22,117 bases of DNA from JBARKJ01 sp049801375 (lineage in GTDB: Bacteria; Nitrospirota; JACRHJ01). The stretch covers positions 1 to 22,117 of the forward strand of contig JBARKJ010000084.1 in assembly GCA_049801375.1 (NCBI GenBank), in the 5' to 3' direction. Positions 1 through 6,869 of the stretch are shown here, piece by piece (within the stretch, counting starts at the first letter, position 1; each line of letters opens with the position of its first letter). The notes beneath the pieces were generated by a model. That model worked only from the letters and a program-made list of their open reading frames with translations. It was not told the origin of the DNA and did no database searches. Made by a program: the position numbers and the translations under genes.

Positions 1-2
1 AA

Positions 3-713
3 AGGGCAGTTCTCTTGATTCACGGCTTCGGAGGCACACCGTTTGACCTCCGGCCCCTCGGCGAGTACCTGTCTAATAATGGTATAGCCGCATACGGGGT
101 TCTCCTTCCCGGGTTCGGGACATCCGAACTCGATCTCGAAAAGACTAACTGGAGGCAGTGGGTGGCAACGCCGGAGAAGGCCCTCGCTACCCTAACGGCG
201 CGCTATAAAAAGGTGTACCTAGTCGGATTTTCAATGGGTGGCTCCATAGCGCTGCACCTCGCCGCCAAGCACAAGGTGGCGGGGGTCATACTTCTTGCGC
301 CGTGCATTTACATCAACGGACAGAACATGCCGATAACGCCTGAGTATGCAATAAAGCATCTCGCGCAGTTCATGGCGACGGATTATATTGTAAACGACGA
401 GATGAGGGCGTTCGATTTCAGCGCCATGAAGGACCGGCCATATTACCACCTCTTCCCCATCAAAAGCCTTAAAGAGCTTGTAGGACTCGAAGAGACGGCG
501 CGTGAAGAGGTCAAGGCGGTAGAGGAGCCTGTGCTTATAATTCAGTCCGTAAACGACCATACGGTGGATAAGTCAGGGCCGTCCTACCTTGTCTCGCACC
601 TTCCGCGCACGGCCGAAGTCTTCTGGGTGGAGCGCTCAATGCACCTTCTTGCCCTAGACGCCGAACGGGACCGAGTATTTAAGGAAACCCGTGACTTCAT
701 AGTCCGTCATTAG
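3..713 (+). CDS. Alpha/beta hydrolase, carboxylesterase-like (5' end outside window)
   Basis: This is a cytoplasmic serine hydrolase of the alpha/beta-hydrolase fold, most like short-chain carboxylesterases or monoacylglycerol lipases. The frame is open to the window edge and reads VLLIHGFGGTPF, the usual first strand and oxyanion HGxGG turn, so the true start lies upstream; the TTG at 15 is unlikely to be the start. The nucleophile elbow GFSMGG has its Ser codon at 231-233. The Asp of SVNDHT (555-557) and the His of SMHLLALD (642-644) complete the triad at the expected distances. No signal peptide is visible in the part present. The substrate cannot be told from sequence. A 48 bp internal segment (423-470) has a diverged partner downstream at 961-1008. 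The fold is secure; the specific activity is inferred. Confidence 0.85.
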   Translation, partial: RAVLLIHGFGGTPFDLRPLGEYLSNNGIAAYGVLLPGFGTSELDLEKTNWRQWVATPEKALATLTARYKKVYLVGFSMGGSIALHLAAKHKVAGVILLAPCIYINGQNMPITPEYAIKHLAQFMATDYIVNDEMRAFDFSAMKDRPYYHLFPIKSLKELVGLEETAREEVKAVEEPVLIIQSVNDHTVDKSGPSYLVSHLPRTAEVFWVERSMHLLALDAERDRVFKETRDFIVRH

Positions 714-905
714 TCTGTAGTTCAATCCCATGGCTCTTATGTTCCTCGGCATTCTGCTTCCTTAAGGTGGTCCCGGGGGGCAGTGGGGGAAGTGGAGGAA
801 TAAGAAGGTACTGACAGTGAACAGACGTGACCTTAAGCTAAAGCCGCATGAGACGTCGCGGCTCTCAACGCCTCCTACGCGTGAGTTTCCCACGCATCTC
901 AACCA

Positions 906-940
906 GTTGCGGGAGGCAACTATCCGGAATTTCAGGATAG
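906..940. repeat. Two adjacent small inverted repeats
   Basis: GTTGC (906-910) pairs with GCAAC (916-920), and immediately after it CTATCC (920-925) pairs with GGATAG (935-940). The back-to-back hairpins resemble short intergenic REP-like structures. They lie in the 430 bp between the hydrolase and the CheY-like gene, which holds no convincing gene apart from the fragment at 961-1011. Confidence 0.35.
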
Positions 941-960
941 TTCGTCAGGAGGTCAGCGGC

Positions 961-1011
961 GCCCTGCAGGATAGGCCTTATTGCCATCTTTTCCCCATCA
1001 AAGCGCTATAA
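961..1011 (+). pseudogene. Fragment resembling an internal piece of the upstream hydrolase
   Basis: The frame ends in ALQDRPYCHLFPIKAL followed by TAA and matches AMKDRPYYHLFPIKSL inside the hydrolase at 423-470. I count 36 of 48 identical bases and 12 of 16 identical residues, and about half of the differences are at third codon positions, which suggests the fragment was once coding. A GTG-started 64-codon frame (817-1011) contains it, but the rest of that frame shows no recognisable domain and no strong ribosome binding site. I read it as the scar of a partial gene duplication or a decayed paralogue rather than a working gene. Confidence 0.4.
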
Positions 1012-1143
1012 TAGAAGTAAAGCCGTGTCCCGATGTGTTAGAAAAAGAGGGACGCCGTGAAAAAGACGGGCCGAGCCACCTTTACAACTGGGAAGTCAGT
1101 CGCGATAGCAACATAAGAGTTTACGCATACAGGGAGCTATTAA

Positions 1144-1518
1144 ATGCCCGAAGTTAAATTTCTAGTGGTTGAAGATTCGCCTACAATGCGGAAGCTTGTC
1201 GTATTTGCCCTAAAGAGAATTCAGGGAGCGAAGATAGTCGAAGTTTCGGACGGGATAGAGGCCCTTAAAGAGTTAGCTGTTGAAAAGTTCAACCTCATCA
1301 TCACGGATATAAATATGCCTGTCATGGATGGGCTCAAGCTCGTCTCCATGATTCGGGAAAATGATCAGCATAAAGAGATACCGATAATAATTATAACAAG
1401 TGATGTGTCTGAGGAGCACAGGAAAGTAGGTCTTGCCTTGGGTGCCAACGCCTATTTAACCAAACCCATACAGACGGCGGAACTTTTGAAATTGGTCAGT
1501 CAGTTCATAAAAAATTAG
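1144..1518 (+). CDS. Single-domain CheY-like response regulator
   Basis: A stand-alone receiver domain of 124 residues with no output domain. It shows the acidic pair E10-D11 in VVEDSPTMRK, the phospho-acceptor D55 in IITDINMPVMDG, the switch Thr T85 in IIITSD, and the conserved Lys K107 in YLTKPI. SPTMRK after the acidic pair is typical of CheY-type receivers. GGGAG (1133-1137) sits seven bases before the ATG. Family members relay phosphate to a motor switch or to another histidine phosphotransfer protein. No cognate kinase or chemotaxis gene is adjacent, so the partner is unknown. The kinases at 12277 and 14051 are on the same strand but about 11 kb away. Confidence 0.92.
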   Translation: MPEVKFLVVEDSPTMRKLVVFALKRIQGAKIVEVSDGIEALKELAVEKFNLIITDINMPVMDGLKLVSMIRENDQHKEIPIIIITSDVSEEHRKVGLALGANAYLTKPIQTAELLKLVSQFIKN

Positions 1519-1626
1519 CCGAAGGACTATAGGTGTCTCAATGCGTAAGCACTCGTCGTTAAAGCAGTCGTACCCTTCAGCGAGGCCTATAGCTGCTTGG
1601 GGAGAAGGGTTTGATTCGGGGAGGTG

Positions 1627-1835
1627 GGACAAACCCACCGACCCCACAAAATATGACCACGCCAACCTACGACAAATCGCCGCTCATGCCGCATTGCCTC
1701 CGATGACGACCGAGAGTCGTAGATAACGCGAAAGCGCCACCATCAGTCCCTTGAGTGAGGCCAGCGCGCTTCAGGCGGGATTATCTGCCTCGCTCGCCAC
1801 CGCCCCCGCCCCGGCCTCCTCCTCCGCCCCGGCCA
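1627..1835. repeat. Segmental duplication, copy 1 (lipoprotein 3' end plus flank)
   Basis: This segment is repeated in diverged form at 6522-6733. Shared blocks include CGCCGCTCATGCCGCATTGC, a GTCGTAGATAA block followed by CGAAAGCG, and the GGCGGGATTA block that carries the stop codon of a glycine-rich protein read on the minus strand. The similarity covers about 130 bp beyond the coding end, so this is duplicated DNA and not only conserved protein sequence. A 5 bp stem (ACGAC 1706-1710, GTCGT 1716-1720) in this copy could act as a weak terminator for the minus-strand operon. The 262 bp between the CheY-like gene and the lipoprotein gene holds this repeat and no supportable gene. Confidence 0.6.
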
Positions 1836-2188
1836 CCACCGCCACTAGAACGCGACTGTGACGGAATAGACGGCATCGGGTGAGAAGCAGGCGCGGGTCT
1901 GTAAGCTTGCGAAGATGTGTGGCCACCTCCAGATGCGTGGCCGCCTTCACTGGTTGGACGATGGTCACCGCCTCGGTCACCGCCGTGGTCACCGCCGCGA
2001 TACGGCGCCACTTCGTAGTCAGGTCCCCAGCCACCGTAGACGACACCGGAGGGTTCATAGTAATCCGCCCCAATGTCCCCGCCGTCGTTGTATCCGTATT
2101 CGCCACCAACGACGCATCCGGACAATAGGGCCGCCAACGTGCCGACCACGAATGCAAGCGCTAATCGGCGTAAAAGAAAGATATTCAC
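1781..2188 (-). CDS. Glycine-rich putative lipoprotein
   Basis: A 135-residue exported protein of unknown function. The N-terminus MNIFLLRRLALAFVVGTLAALLSGC is a clear lipoprotein signal with an LSGC lipobox, predicting lipidation at Cys25 and attachment to the cell envelope. The mature part is low complexity: Tyr/Gly/Asp-rich, then His/Gly repeats (GGDHGGDRGGDH), then a Ser-Gly and Arg-Gly tail ending GERGR. The start is GTG; its last two bases and the next A form the TGA stop of the VOC gene upstream (4 nt overlap), and GAGGTG lies a few bases before it, so translation is probably coupled. The tail and 3' flank recur as a fragment at 6664-6733. Localisation is well supported; function is not known. 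Confidence 0.75.
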   Translation of the reverse strand: MNIFLLRRLALAFVVGTLAALLSGCVVGGEYGYNDGGDIGADYYEPSGVVYGGWGPDYEVAPYRGGDHGGDRGGDHRPTSEGGHASGGGHTSSQAYRPAPASHPMPSIPSQSRSSGGGGRGGGGGRGGGGGERGR

Positions 2189-3171
2189 TTGGGCACCTCT
2201 TTAAGCTCGGTACCGGGCCATTCCAGCAATCCGAATGGTGCCCCTGATGGGTCGGCGATAACCGCGACCTTGCCGCCTTGGCGGTCAATATGTGGCTCTA
2301 CCAGCACACGACCGCCGAGAGCCACGGCCTTTGCAGTCATCTTGACCGCATCCTCGACGTGTACTAAATTGAGCCAACTTGGATGGGCATTGGGTCTTTT
2401 CGCAGGCAGCGTATTCACGCTCGCACGAGCATAGTTGACGGATGCGAGCAGGAGATGCTGGGAGCCCTTGCTAGCGGGTAACTCGAAGACTTCGTAGCCG
2501 AATATCTTCTGATAGAAAGCAGCATCGGTATCCGGATCGGTCGTGATCAACGCGGTCCAAATCCATTCTCCGGGTGCGGCCAAAACATCGGGCGGATCAC
2601 CGCTAGAGGAAGCGAGGAGAGCAAAAACGGCTCCCTGCGGATCCTCCAACACTGCTTCCCGGCCGCGGTCAGGGATGCTGTGCGGCTCGAATAATGCCTT
2701 CGCGCCATTTTGTAGAGCTATTTTTGTTGCTGCATCGACATCTACCACAGAGAAGAAGCTCAGCCACGCTGGTTGCCGATGTTCGTTCGCCGATAAATTC
2801 TTCTGAACCAGTCCTGCGACCGGACTACCGTCGAGCATTGCCTCGGCGTACTTTGTCCCGCCACCCTGAATGTCGCGAAATGTCCAGCCAAAGAGTCCAG
2901 CATAGAACTTTTTGGCGGCGGCGAGGTCCGGCGTCACCAATTCAACAAATATAAGCTTACCGACGTGATGCTCTTGGCTGGCGGGTTCAACAATCGGTGG
3001 CAACTGGATCGGTGCAGCTATGGCCGGAACAGCACACACAAAGCCGAGAAGTCCGACGATCACCACTTGCGTAAGAAAATGTGTTACTACAGCAGGCGGC
3101 ATCCTTTGCGGACCGATTTGATTTGGTGTTATCAGGTTTGCGCTGTATTGCTTATGCACGTGGGCTCCCAT
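2185..3171 (-). CDS. Exported two-domain VOC (glyoxalase/bleomycin-resistance fold) protein
   Basis: A tandem vicinal-oxygen-chelate protein of 328 residues. Module one starts near GKLIFVELVTPDLAAAKKFYAGLFGW and ends near DPQGAVFALL. Module two starts at EWIWTALITTDPDTDAAFYQKIFGY and ends at DPSGAPFGLLEW. The paired FY..LFGW and DPxGA signatures are typical of this fold. It is preceded by a hydrophobic segment ending VCAVPAIAAP, so the protein is probably exported, which is unusual for this mostly cytoplasmic family. The ATG at 3171 has no clear ribosome binding site; the in-frame ATG at 3102 (residue 24) would place the signal sequence at the very N-terminus and may be the true start. Metal ligands are not obvious and the substrate is unknown. 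It overlaps the lipoprotein gene by 4 nt, suggesting an operon and a shared envelope role. Confidence 0.85.
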   Translation of the reverse strand: MGAHVHKQYSANLITPNQIGPQRMPPAVVTHFLTQVVIVGLLGFVCAVPAIAAPIQLPPIVEPASQEHHVGKLIFVELVTPDLAAAKKFYAGLFGWTFRDIQGGGTKYAEAMLDGSPVAGLVQKNLSANEHRQPAWLSFFSVVDVDAATKIALQNGAKALFEPHSIPDRGREAVLEDPQGAVFALLASSSGDPPDVLAAPGEWIWTALITTDPDTDAAFYQKIFGYEVFELPASKGSQHLLLASVNYARASVNTLPAKRPNAHPSWLNLVHVEDAVKMTAKAVALGGRVLVEPHIDRQGGKVAVIADPSGAPFGLLEWPGTELKEVPK

Positions 3172-3341
3172 TTTAATTGAAACTTAAAATAGTTCTGCTT
3201 CTTCAAGCTTAACTCACCAGTGAACAGGGGTCAAATCTCGATAAACCGGGCACGCAGGAGATTCTCGCACAAATGATTTGAGCTCTGTCGTAAGTATGTG
3301 AGAGATGTAATCCCTTCTTTTTAGCGTTGTATAATAATTAT

Positions 3342-3812
3342 ATGGTTATCAACCTTCTAAAAAGCATTTTCCATAATATTGGAGTTCTGATAGTGGGCTT
3401 TGTTTTTGCTTTTATTTGCACAAGGGTAGATGTGCTTTTAGGTATACGGGGTTTTAAATCTCTCTTTATTACAATTGCAGCTTGCCTCCTTTTAACCATC
3501 GGTTTTCTCCTGCGAGTTTGGGCGACATTCTACTTCTACGAGCAGCACATGAAAGTAATCTCGCTCGTGCCTCAAAATAGACTTATTACCTCAGGTCCTT
3601 ATAGCTTCTCAAGAAATCCACTCTATCTTGGCGGGAATGTATTTATTTTTTTGGGAGCGGTGCTATTCCTTGGATCGCCAAGCGGAATTTTTCTTACCGT
3701 AGTCAATATCCTTGTTGTGGATATTATGGTCAAACGAGAGGAAAAACAATTAGAGCGGGAGTTTGGCGAGGAATGGGTACGTTATAGAAACCGAGTGCGT
3801 CGATGGCTATAA
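3342..3812 (+). CDS. Isoprenylcysteine carboxyl methyltransferase-like membrane protein
   Basis: A small integral membrane methyltransferase-like protein of 156 residues. It has several hydrophobic helices (around residues 10-30, 40-60 and 100-130), then the family signature GPYSFSRNPLYLGG, and a C-terminal REEKQLEREFGEEWVRYRNRVRRW motif. The RNPxYLG and E-x-x-L-x-x-x-F-G-x-x-x-x-x-Y patterns are those of the ICMT/phospholipid methyltransferase superfamily, which uses S-adenosylmethionine. Bacterial members are seldom assigned a substrate. I chose ATG 3342 over the in-frame TTG at 3327 because the latter lies in an AT-rich promoter-like tract; no good ribosome binding site is visible for either. 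The gene has a more AT-rich sequence than its neighbours, which may point to transfer. It converges on the cytochrome gene with about 40 bp between. Confidence 0.85.
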   Translation: MVINLLKSIFHNIGVLIVGFVFAFICTRVDVLLGIRGFKSLFITIAACLLLTIGFLLRVWATFYFYEQHMKVISLVPQNRLITSGPYSFSRNPLYLGGNVFIFLGAVLFLGSPSGIFLTVVNILVVDIMVKREEKQLEREFGEEWVRYRNRVRRWL

Positions 3813-3854
3813 CGTTCAAAAACAGGCTCTAATATGGGGGCCGGCGAGTAAGAG

Positions 3855-5312
3855 CTACAGCCCTATCTCCCCCTCCGCCTCACCCATGTCGAAGACCGGC
3901 AGCGTCGGCGCGTCCTTGCCGAGGAGTTCGTTTACGACGGACTGCGGCGCGCTCCGGTAGCGGATCTCCACGTGGTAACTGAGCGGGCCTGCCGCATCCT
4001 CAGGGATGACGAAGCTGTACTCCGCTATGTCATAGCCCTTGGGCCGGATACGCCTGTCGAGTAGTATCTCGCCCGCCTCCGGCAGGAACGACGTCGCCTC
4101 CGGCTTCTGGCTCGGCTTGCCGAGGACTGTATGGTATATTACCGCGCCCGGTTTGATATTCCCCTTTCCGTCAAGGTCGCCGGAGCGGAATATCACCCTT
4201 TTCTTGCTGTCCACGACGGTGACGTCCACCCACATCTCGCGCACGAAAGTGAGTCCGGTAGGGAGATAGTGCCCCGCGCCGGAGTTCGTCACCTTTATCG
4301 GCATACGGTAGAGCATCCCCTTCTGCGCCTTCGGCTCGCCGATGAATTCGACCGTGCAGGCGTGTCTGAGACGATCTTCCGCCATTTTGGCCTGAGGGTG
4401 ATAACCCAAGAGAGCAGTGACTGCAAGATTCCCGCCGACGAAGTAATGCTGCCAGATATGCGGCCGCTGTTTCCCGCCCATTGCTTCCGGCGCGGCATAT
4501 CCCGGTACGTTCGGTCTTATGGTGCTGCCAGTCGATGGGTACTCCGGCGTCTGACGCATATGGCAGTCCTGACAGGTTACGGTCGTGGCGGGGTCGCCCG
4601 TGTTATACGGCCCGGTGCGCCACTCCGAGTACGTGTTCTCGATCGCCATTATATTATGTGCGTGGTTCACGTCGTGGCACATCCCGCATAGCTCAGAGCG
4701 CGTGTGCAGCTCGGAATACTCAGTGCTGTGGAAGGAGGACACCGCGTCCTTGAACGGCCCGTACTTGGTCCCGGGTTCCGCGTTGGTCGCGTCCCCGGGG
4801 CTTAGGATAAACGCGCCGTTGCCTATGCCTGCGGACTTAGAGACACTGTGACAGAAGTCGCACTGCACCCCATAGGCCTCGATGTCTGGCAATTTTTTGT
4901 CCGCCCTGTACCTGTCTAGGTCATCTGCCAAATAGCCAACTGGCGTGTGGCAGCGAGAGCACATGGCAACCTCGGACTTCTCGTGGTCGCTTGACGCCTT
5001 CTTCACGTATTCGAAATAGACGGCGCGAAATACCGGGTCGATCCACGCGTTCGCCATCATCGAGCCCTTCCACTGGCCAAATATGTCGGCATGGCACCCG
5101 GAGCATACCTCCGGCGAGTAGAACTGCCCGGCCTTGTGCGAACCCGGCATGTCAGGCACAGTCCAGTCCATATTGGAAGGAGCCGTCGCCTTAGGGAGTA
5201 CCCAGATGGGCGACGCCTTAGGGTGCTCCTTTGCCCAGTCGGCGTAGTCCTCGGCAAGTGCTGGCATGGCCTGAAGCAAAAGCAATAATATGATGGCTGC
5301 AGCTTTCTTCAC
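3855..5312 (-). CDS. Periplasmic five-heme c-type cytochrome
   Basis: A 485-residue multiheme cytochrome with a Sec signal peptide (residues 1-20, cleavage after ALA). Five CxxCH sites covalently bind heme c: CSGCH at 70-74, CSRCH at 118-122, CDFCH at 151-155, CGMCH at 209-213 and CQDCH at 247-251. Several further His residues (HTRSE, HDVNHAHN, HIWQHYF) could be distal ligands. The region from about 300 to the end has no heme motif and looks like a beta-rich domain (RMPIKVTNSGAGHYLPTG onwards). This layout is seen in periplasmic electron-transfer cytochromes of the c554/NrfA-like superfamily; whether it is an enzyme or a carrier cannot be decided. The start is GTG with AGGAGG five bases upstream, and a promoter is visible at 5356-5384. 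It is monocistronic with no partner reductase nearby. Confidence 0.88.
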   Translation of the reverse strand: MKKAAAIILLLLLQAMPALAEDYADWAKEHPKASPIWVLPKATAPSNMDWTVPDMPGSHKAGQFYSPEVCSGCHADIFGQWKGSMMANAWIDPVFRAVYFEYVKKASSDHEKSEVAMCSRCHTPVGYLADDLDRYRADKKLPDIEAYGVQCDFCHSVSKSAGIGNGAFILSPGDATNAEPGTKYGPFKDAVSSFHSTEYSELHTRSELCGMCHDVNHAHNIMAIENTYSEWRTGPYNTGDPATTVTCQDCHMRQTPEYPSTGSTIRPNVPGYAAPEAMGGKQRPHIWQHYFVGGNLAVTALLGYHPQAKMAEDRLRHACTVEFIGEPKAQKGMLYRMPIKVTNSGAGHYLPTGLTFVREMWVDVTVVDSKKRVIFRSGDLDGKGNIKPGAVIYHTVLGKPSQKPEATSFLPEAGEILLDRRIRPKGYDIAEYSFVIPEDAAGPLSYHVEIRYRSAPQSVVNELLGKDAPTLPVFDMGEAEGEIGL

Positions 5313-5355
5313 TATAGCCTCCTATCAGATAAAAACCTTTTAAAATGCCAACTTA

Positions 5356-5384
5356 AATAAACCATCGTTTAGCCCCTTTGTCAA
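5356..5384 (-). promoter_or_regulatory. Sigma-70-type promoter for the multiheme cytochrome
   Basis: On the minus strand, TTGACA (plus coordinates 5379-5384) is followed by exactly 17 bases and then TTTATT (5356-5361, four of six matches to TATAAT). The start codon is about 40 bases downstream with a strong AGGAGG before it. The perfect -35 box and ideal spacing make this the best promoter in the window. Confidence 0.6.
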
Positions 5385-5502
5385 TGAAATGGGGGCGAAG
5401 CGGTTGGTTCATTGCAAACTCAGGACGCTTGGATGTCCACCCTTTCGTTGATGGAAGCATGGAAAGGAATCGTCGATGAGCCACAAAAGCCTTGCGTTAG
5501 TG

Positions 5503-5518
5503 TACCTTATATGATACA
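5503..5518. promoter_or_regulatory. Possible operator/-10 region of the toxin-antitoxin operon
   Basis: An imperfect inverted repeat with GTA (5503-5505) and TAC (5516-5518) at its ends surrounds an AT-rich centre containing TATGAT, a possible -10 element. It lies just upstream of the toxin gene. Toxin-antitoxin operons are commonly repressed by their antitoxin at such sites, but the match is short and the -35 box is unclear. Confidence 0.3.
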
Positions 5519-5539
5519 TTGCTTTCAGGAGGCTTGTTG

Positions 5540-5893
5540 ATGGCCGGCAAACAACTGAAAGAGATACCCGTTATCTTCTATCGTACCTCGCTTGGTGCTG
5601 AGCCGGTCCGGGACTGGTTGCGCAGTTTGCCGAGTGAAGACAGGCGAACGATCGGGGTTGACCTCGCAACCGTGCAGGTTGGTTGGCCAGTCGGGATGCC
5701 ATTGTGCCGCTCGCTTGGAAGCGGGTTGTGGGAAGTGCGCAGCACTCTACCGAGCCGCCGAATCGCGCGCATAATATTTTTCATACATGAGGGACAGATT
5801 ATCGTTTTGCACGGCTTCATTAAGCAAACACAAAAAACACCACAAGACGAGCTCGAATTAGCGCGTAAAAGGATGAAGGAGGTGACGACATGA
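5540..5893 (+). CDS. HigB/RelE-type toxin (phage Gp49-like family)
   Basis: A 117-residue protein of the Gp49-like branch of the RelE/HigB superfamily, whose characterised members are ribosome-dependent or free mRNA endonucleases. Family features are the N-terminal IPVIFYRTSLGAEPVRDWL, the central GLWEVRS with R-I-x-F, and the C-terminal IIVLHGFIKQTQKTP followed by a Lys/Arg-rich helix. The start is ATG 5540, with AGGAGG at 5527-5532 seven bases before it; upstream in-frame TTG codons are less likely. It overlaps the antitoxin gene by 4 nt (ATGA), the usual arrangement for HigBA, in which the toxin comes first. Family assignment is strong; toxicity is inferred. Confidence 0.88.
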   Translation: MAGKQLKEIPVIFYRTSLGAEPVRDWLRSLPSEDRRTIGVDLATVQVGWPVGMPLCRSLGSGLWEVRSTLPSRRIARIIFFIHEGQIIVLHGFIKQTQKTPQDELELARKRMKEVTT

Positions 5894-6216
5894 GTAAGAA
5901 AAGCCAACATTTGGGATCAACGCTCGATGACTTCTTGCATGAGGAAGGAATTTACGAAGCTGCTAAGACAGAGGCGGCTACGCGCGTGATCTCATGGCAG
6001 ATTGCCGAGGAAATGCGCAAGAAGGGAATTACCAAGATGCAAATGGCCGACCTTATGCACACAAGCCGCACGCAGGTTGATCGTATTCTCAAGGCAAAGG
6101 GCAACGTGACAATTGAGACGCTACAACGCGCCGCCGCGCTTGTAGGTCGTGAACTTCGTCTTGAACTAGTGCAACCAACCCGTGAACGACCGAAAAAACG
6201 GGAAACCTTAGGTTAA
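5890..6216 (+). CDS. HigA-type XRE-family antitoxin
   Basis: A 108-residue helix-turn-helix protein expected to neutralise the toxin encoded just before it and to repress the operon. The HTH runs from about residue 50 to 90 (KKGITKMQMADLMHTSRTQV, then DRILKAKGNVTIETLQRAAA). An extended N-terminal region (LDDFLHEEGIYEAAKTEAATRVISWQIAEEM) is typical of antitoxins paired with Gp49-like toxins. The ATG overlaps the toxin stop and is preceded by a near-perfect Shine-Dalgarno AAGGAGGTGA (5876-5885), which would favour antitoxin synthesis over toxin synthesis. Confidence 0.9.
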   Translation: MSKKSQHLGSTLDDFLHEEGIYEAAKTEAATRVISWQIAEEMRKKGITKMQMADLMHTSRTQVDRILKAKGNVTIETLQRAAALVGRELRLELVQPTRERPKKRETLG

Positions 6217-6220
6217 GGCC

Positions 6221-6478
6221 GTGAATTTAAAACAAAAACTGTTAAAAGTTTACCGAAATAACACTCTAAAATACTGGTTTGCGACATCCTCTATATATTC
6301 GATGTCCTCCGTTTGTCCATGTTGTGGAAAACAGATTTGCCCCGTGAATTTTGGAGTGTCGGCATTAGTCGGCGGGATTTTTGCACTCGTGATCAACTTT
6401 AAGGTTGGTGTCCATGCCATTGGGCGATTTTTCGGGAGAAATTCCCAAGAATGCTCGCCGGCGGAAGTTGAGCCTTAG
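6221..6478 (+). CDS. Small Cys-rich single-span membrane protein, unknown function
   Basis: A short protein with the compact motif VCPCCGKQICPV followed by one hydrophobic segment (VSALVGGIFALVINF) and a short basic tail. The four Cys residues (32, 34, 35 and 40 from the GTG start) could bind a metal or form disulfides, but they do not match a named zinc ribbon. The GTG at 6221 lies four bases after the antitoxin stop, suggesting cotranscription. The in-frame ATG at 6302 would give 58 residues starting MSSVCPCCG; neither start has a strong ribosome binding site. I do not recognise a characterised family. Co-occurrence with the toxin-antitoxin pair may be incidental. Confidence 0.55.
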   Translation: MNLKQKLLKVYRNNTLKYWFATSSIYSMSSVCPCCGKQICPVNFGVSALVGGIFALVINFKVGVHAIGRFFGRNSQECSPAEVEP

Positions 6479-6521
6479 CGTGCTGCTTGAGGTGAAAGCT
6501 TTGTTTTCGTGAGGTGGTGAC

Positions 6522-6733
6522 CAAAACCCCATCTACCTAACAAAATAAGACCACGACAACCTACAACAACTCGCCGCTCATGCCGCATTGCCCTCAATGA
6601 CTAAGGCCGTGTCGTAGATAATACGAAAGCGTTACCATCGGTTCCCTTAATGCACTGGCGGGATTACCTGCCCCGACCACCGCCGCCAAACCCTCCACCG
6701 CCACCATAGCCTCCTCCTCCGCAGAGGTGGCCG
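6522..6733. repeat. Segmental duplication, copy 2 (degraded)
   Basis: A diverged copy of 1627-1835. It begins in the 3' flank (AAATAAGACCACGACAACCT) and runs through the shared CGCCGCTCATGCCGCATTGC block into the glycine-rich coding end. It stops matching near 6733, where unrelated sequence starts. It lies in the 523 bp gap between the small Cys-rich gene and the Fic gene; that gap also holds the pseudogene tail, a terminator and the Fic regulatory region. Confidence 0.6.
6664..6733 (-). pseudogene. 3' end of a second glycine-rich lipoprotein-like gene
   Basis: Read on the minus strand, this encodes CGGGGYGGGGGFGGGGRGR and a stop, matching the GGGGRGGGGGRG...RGR end of the intact lipoprotein at 1781-2188. 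No signal peptide, lipobox or N-terminal part remains upstream on that strand, so only the tail survives. Confidence 0.55.
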
Positions 6734-6806
6734 GGTTTGTTTAGACAGCAAGCTGGATTTTTTAAGTGATAAGCTGCCCGTGTCCGGGCCAGCTCTCTAA
6801 TAAAAG

Positions 6807-6837
6807 CCCTCTCTGGAAATGGGGGTGGGTTTTTTTT
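6807..6837 (+). terminator. Rho-independent terminator-like hairpin
   Basis: CCCTCTCT (6807-6814) can pair with GGGGGTGGG (6821-6829), with one mismatch and two G-U pairs, around the loop GGAAAT. Eight T residues (6830-6837) follow directly. It would end transcripts coming from the toxin-antitoxin side before the Fic gene. A second hairpin (6772-6780 with 6785-6794, one bulged base) lies just upstream. Confidence 0.5.
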
Positions 6838-6869
6838 AATTAGGCTGCTGTACCTTTACTATTATTGTA

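Noticed and set aside
1081..1109. Promoter TTTACA-17-GATAGC before the CheY-like gene
   Set aside because: The -10 box matches at only three positions, so it is not distinguishable from chance.
1541..1726. Small plus-strand frame after the CheY-like gene
   Set aside because: It lies largely inside the duplicated flank, which in the second copy does not preserve the frame, and it has no domain or convincing start.
4131..4691. Plus-strand frame of 186 codons opposite the cytochrome gene
   Set aside because: It is the shadow of the five-heme cytochrome, whose CxxCH motifs and signal peptide are unambiguous on the other strand.
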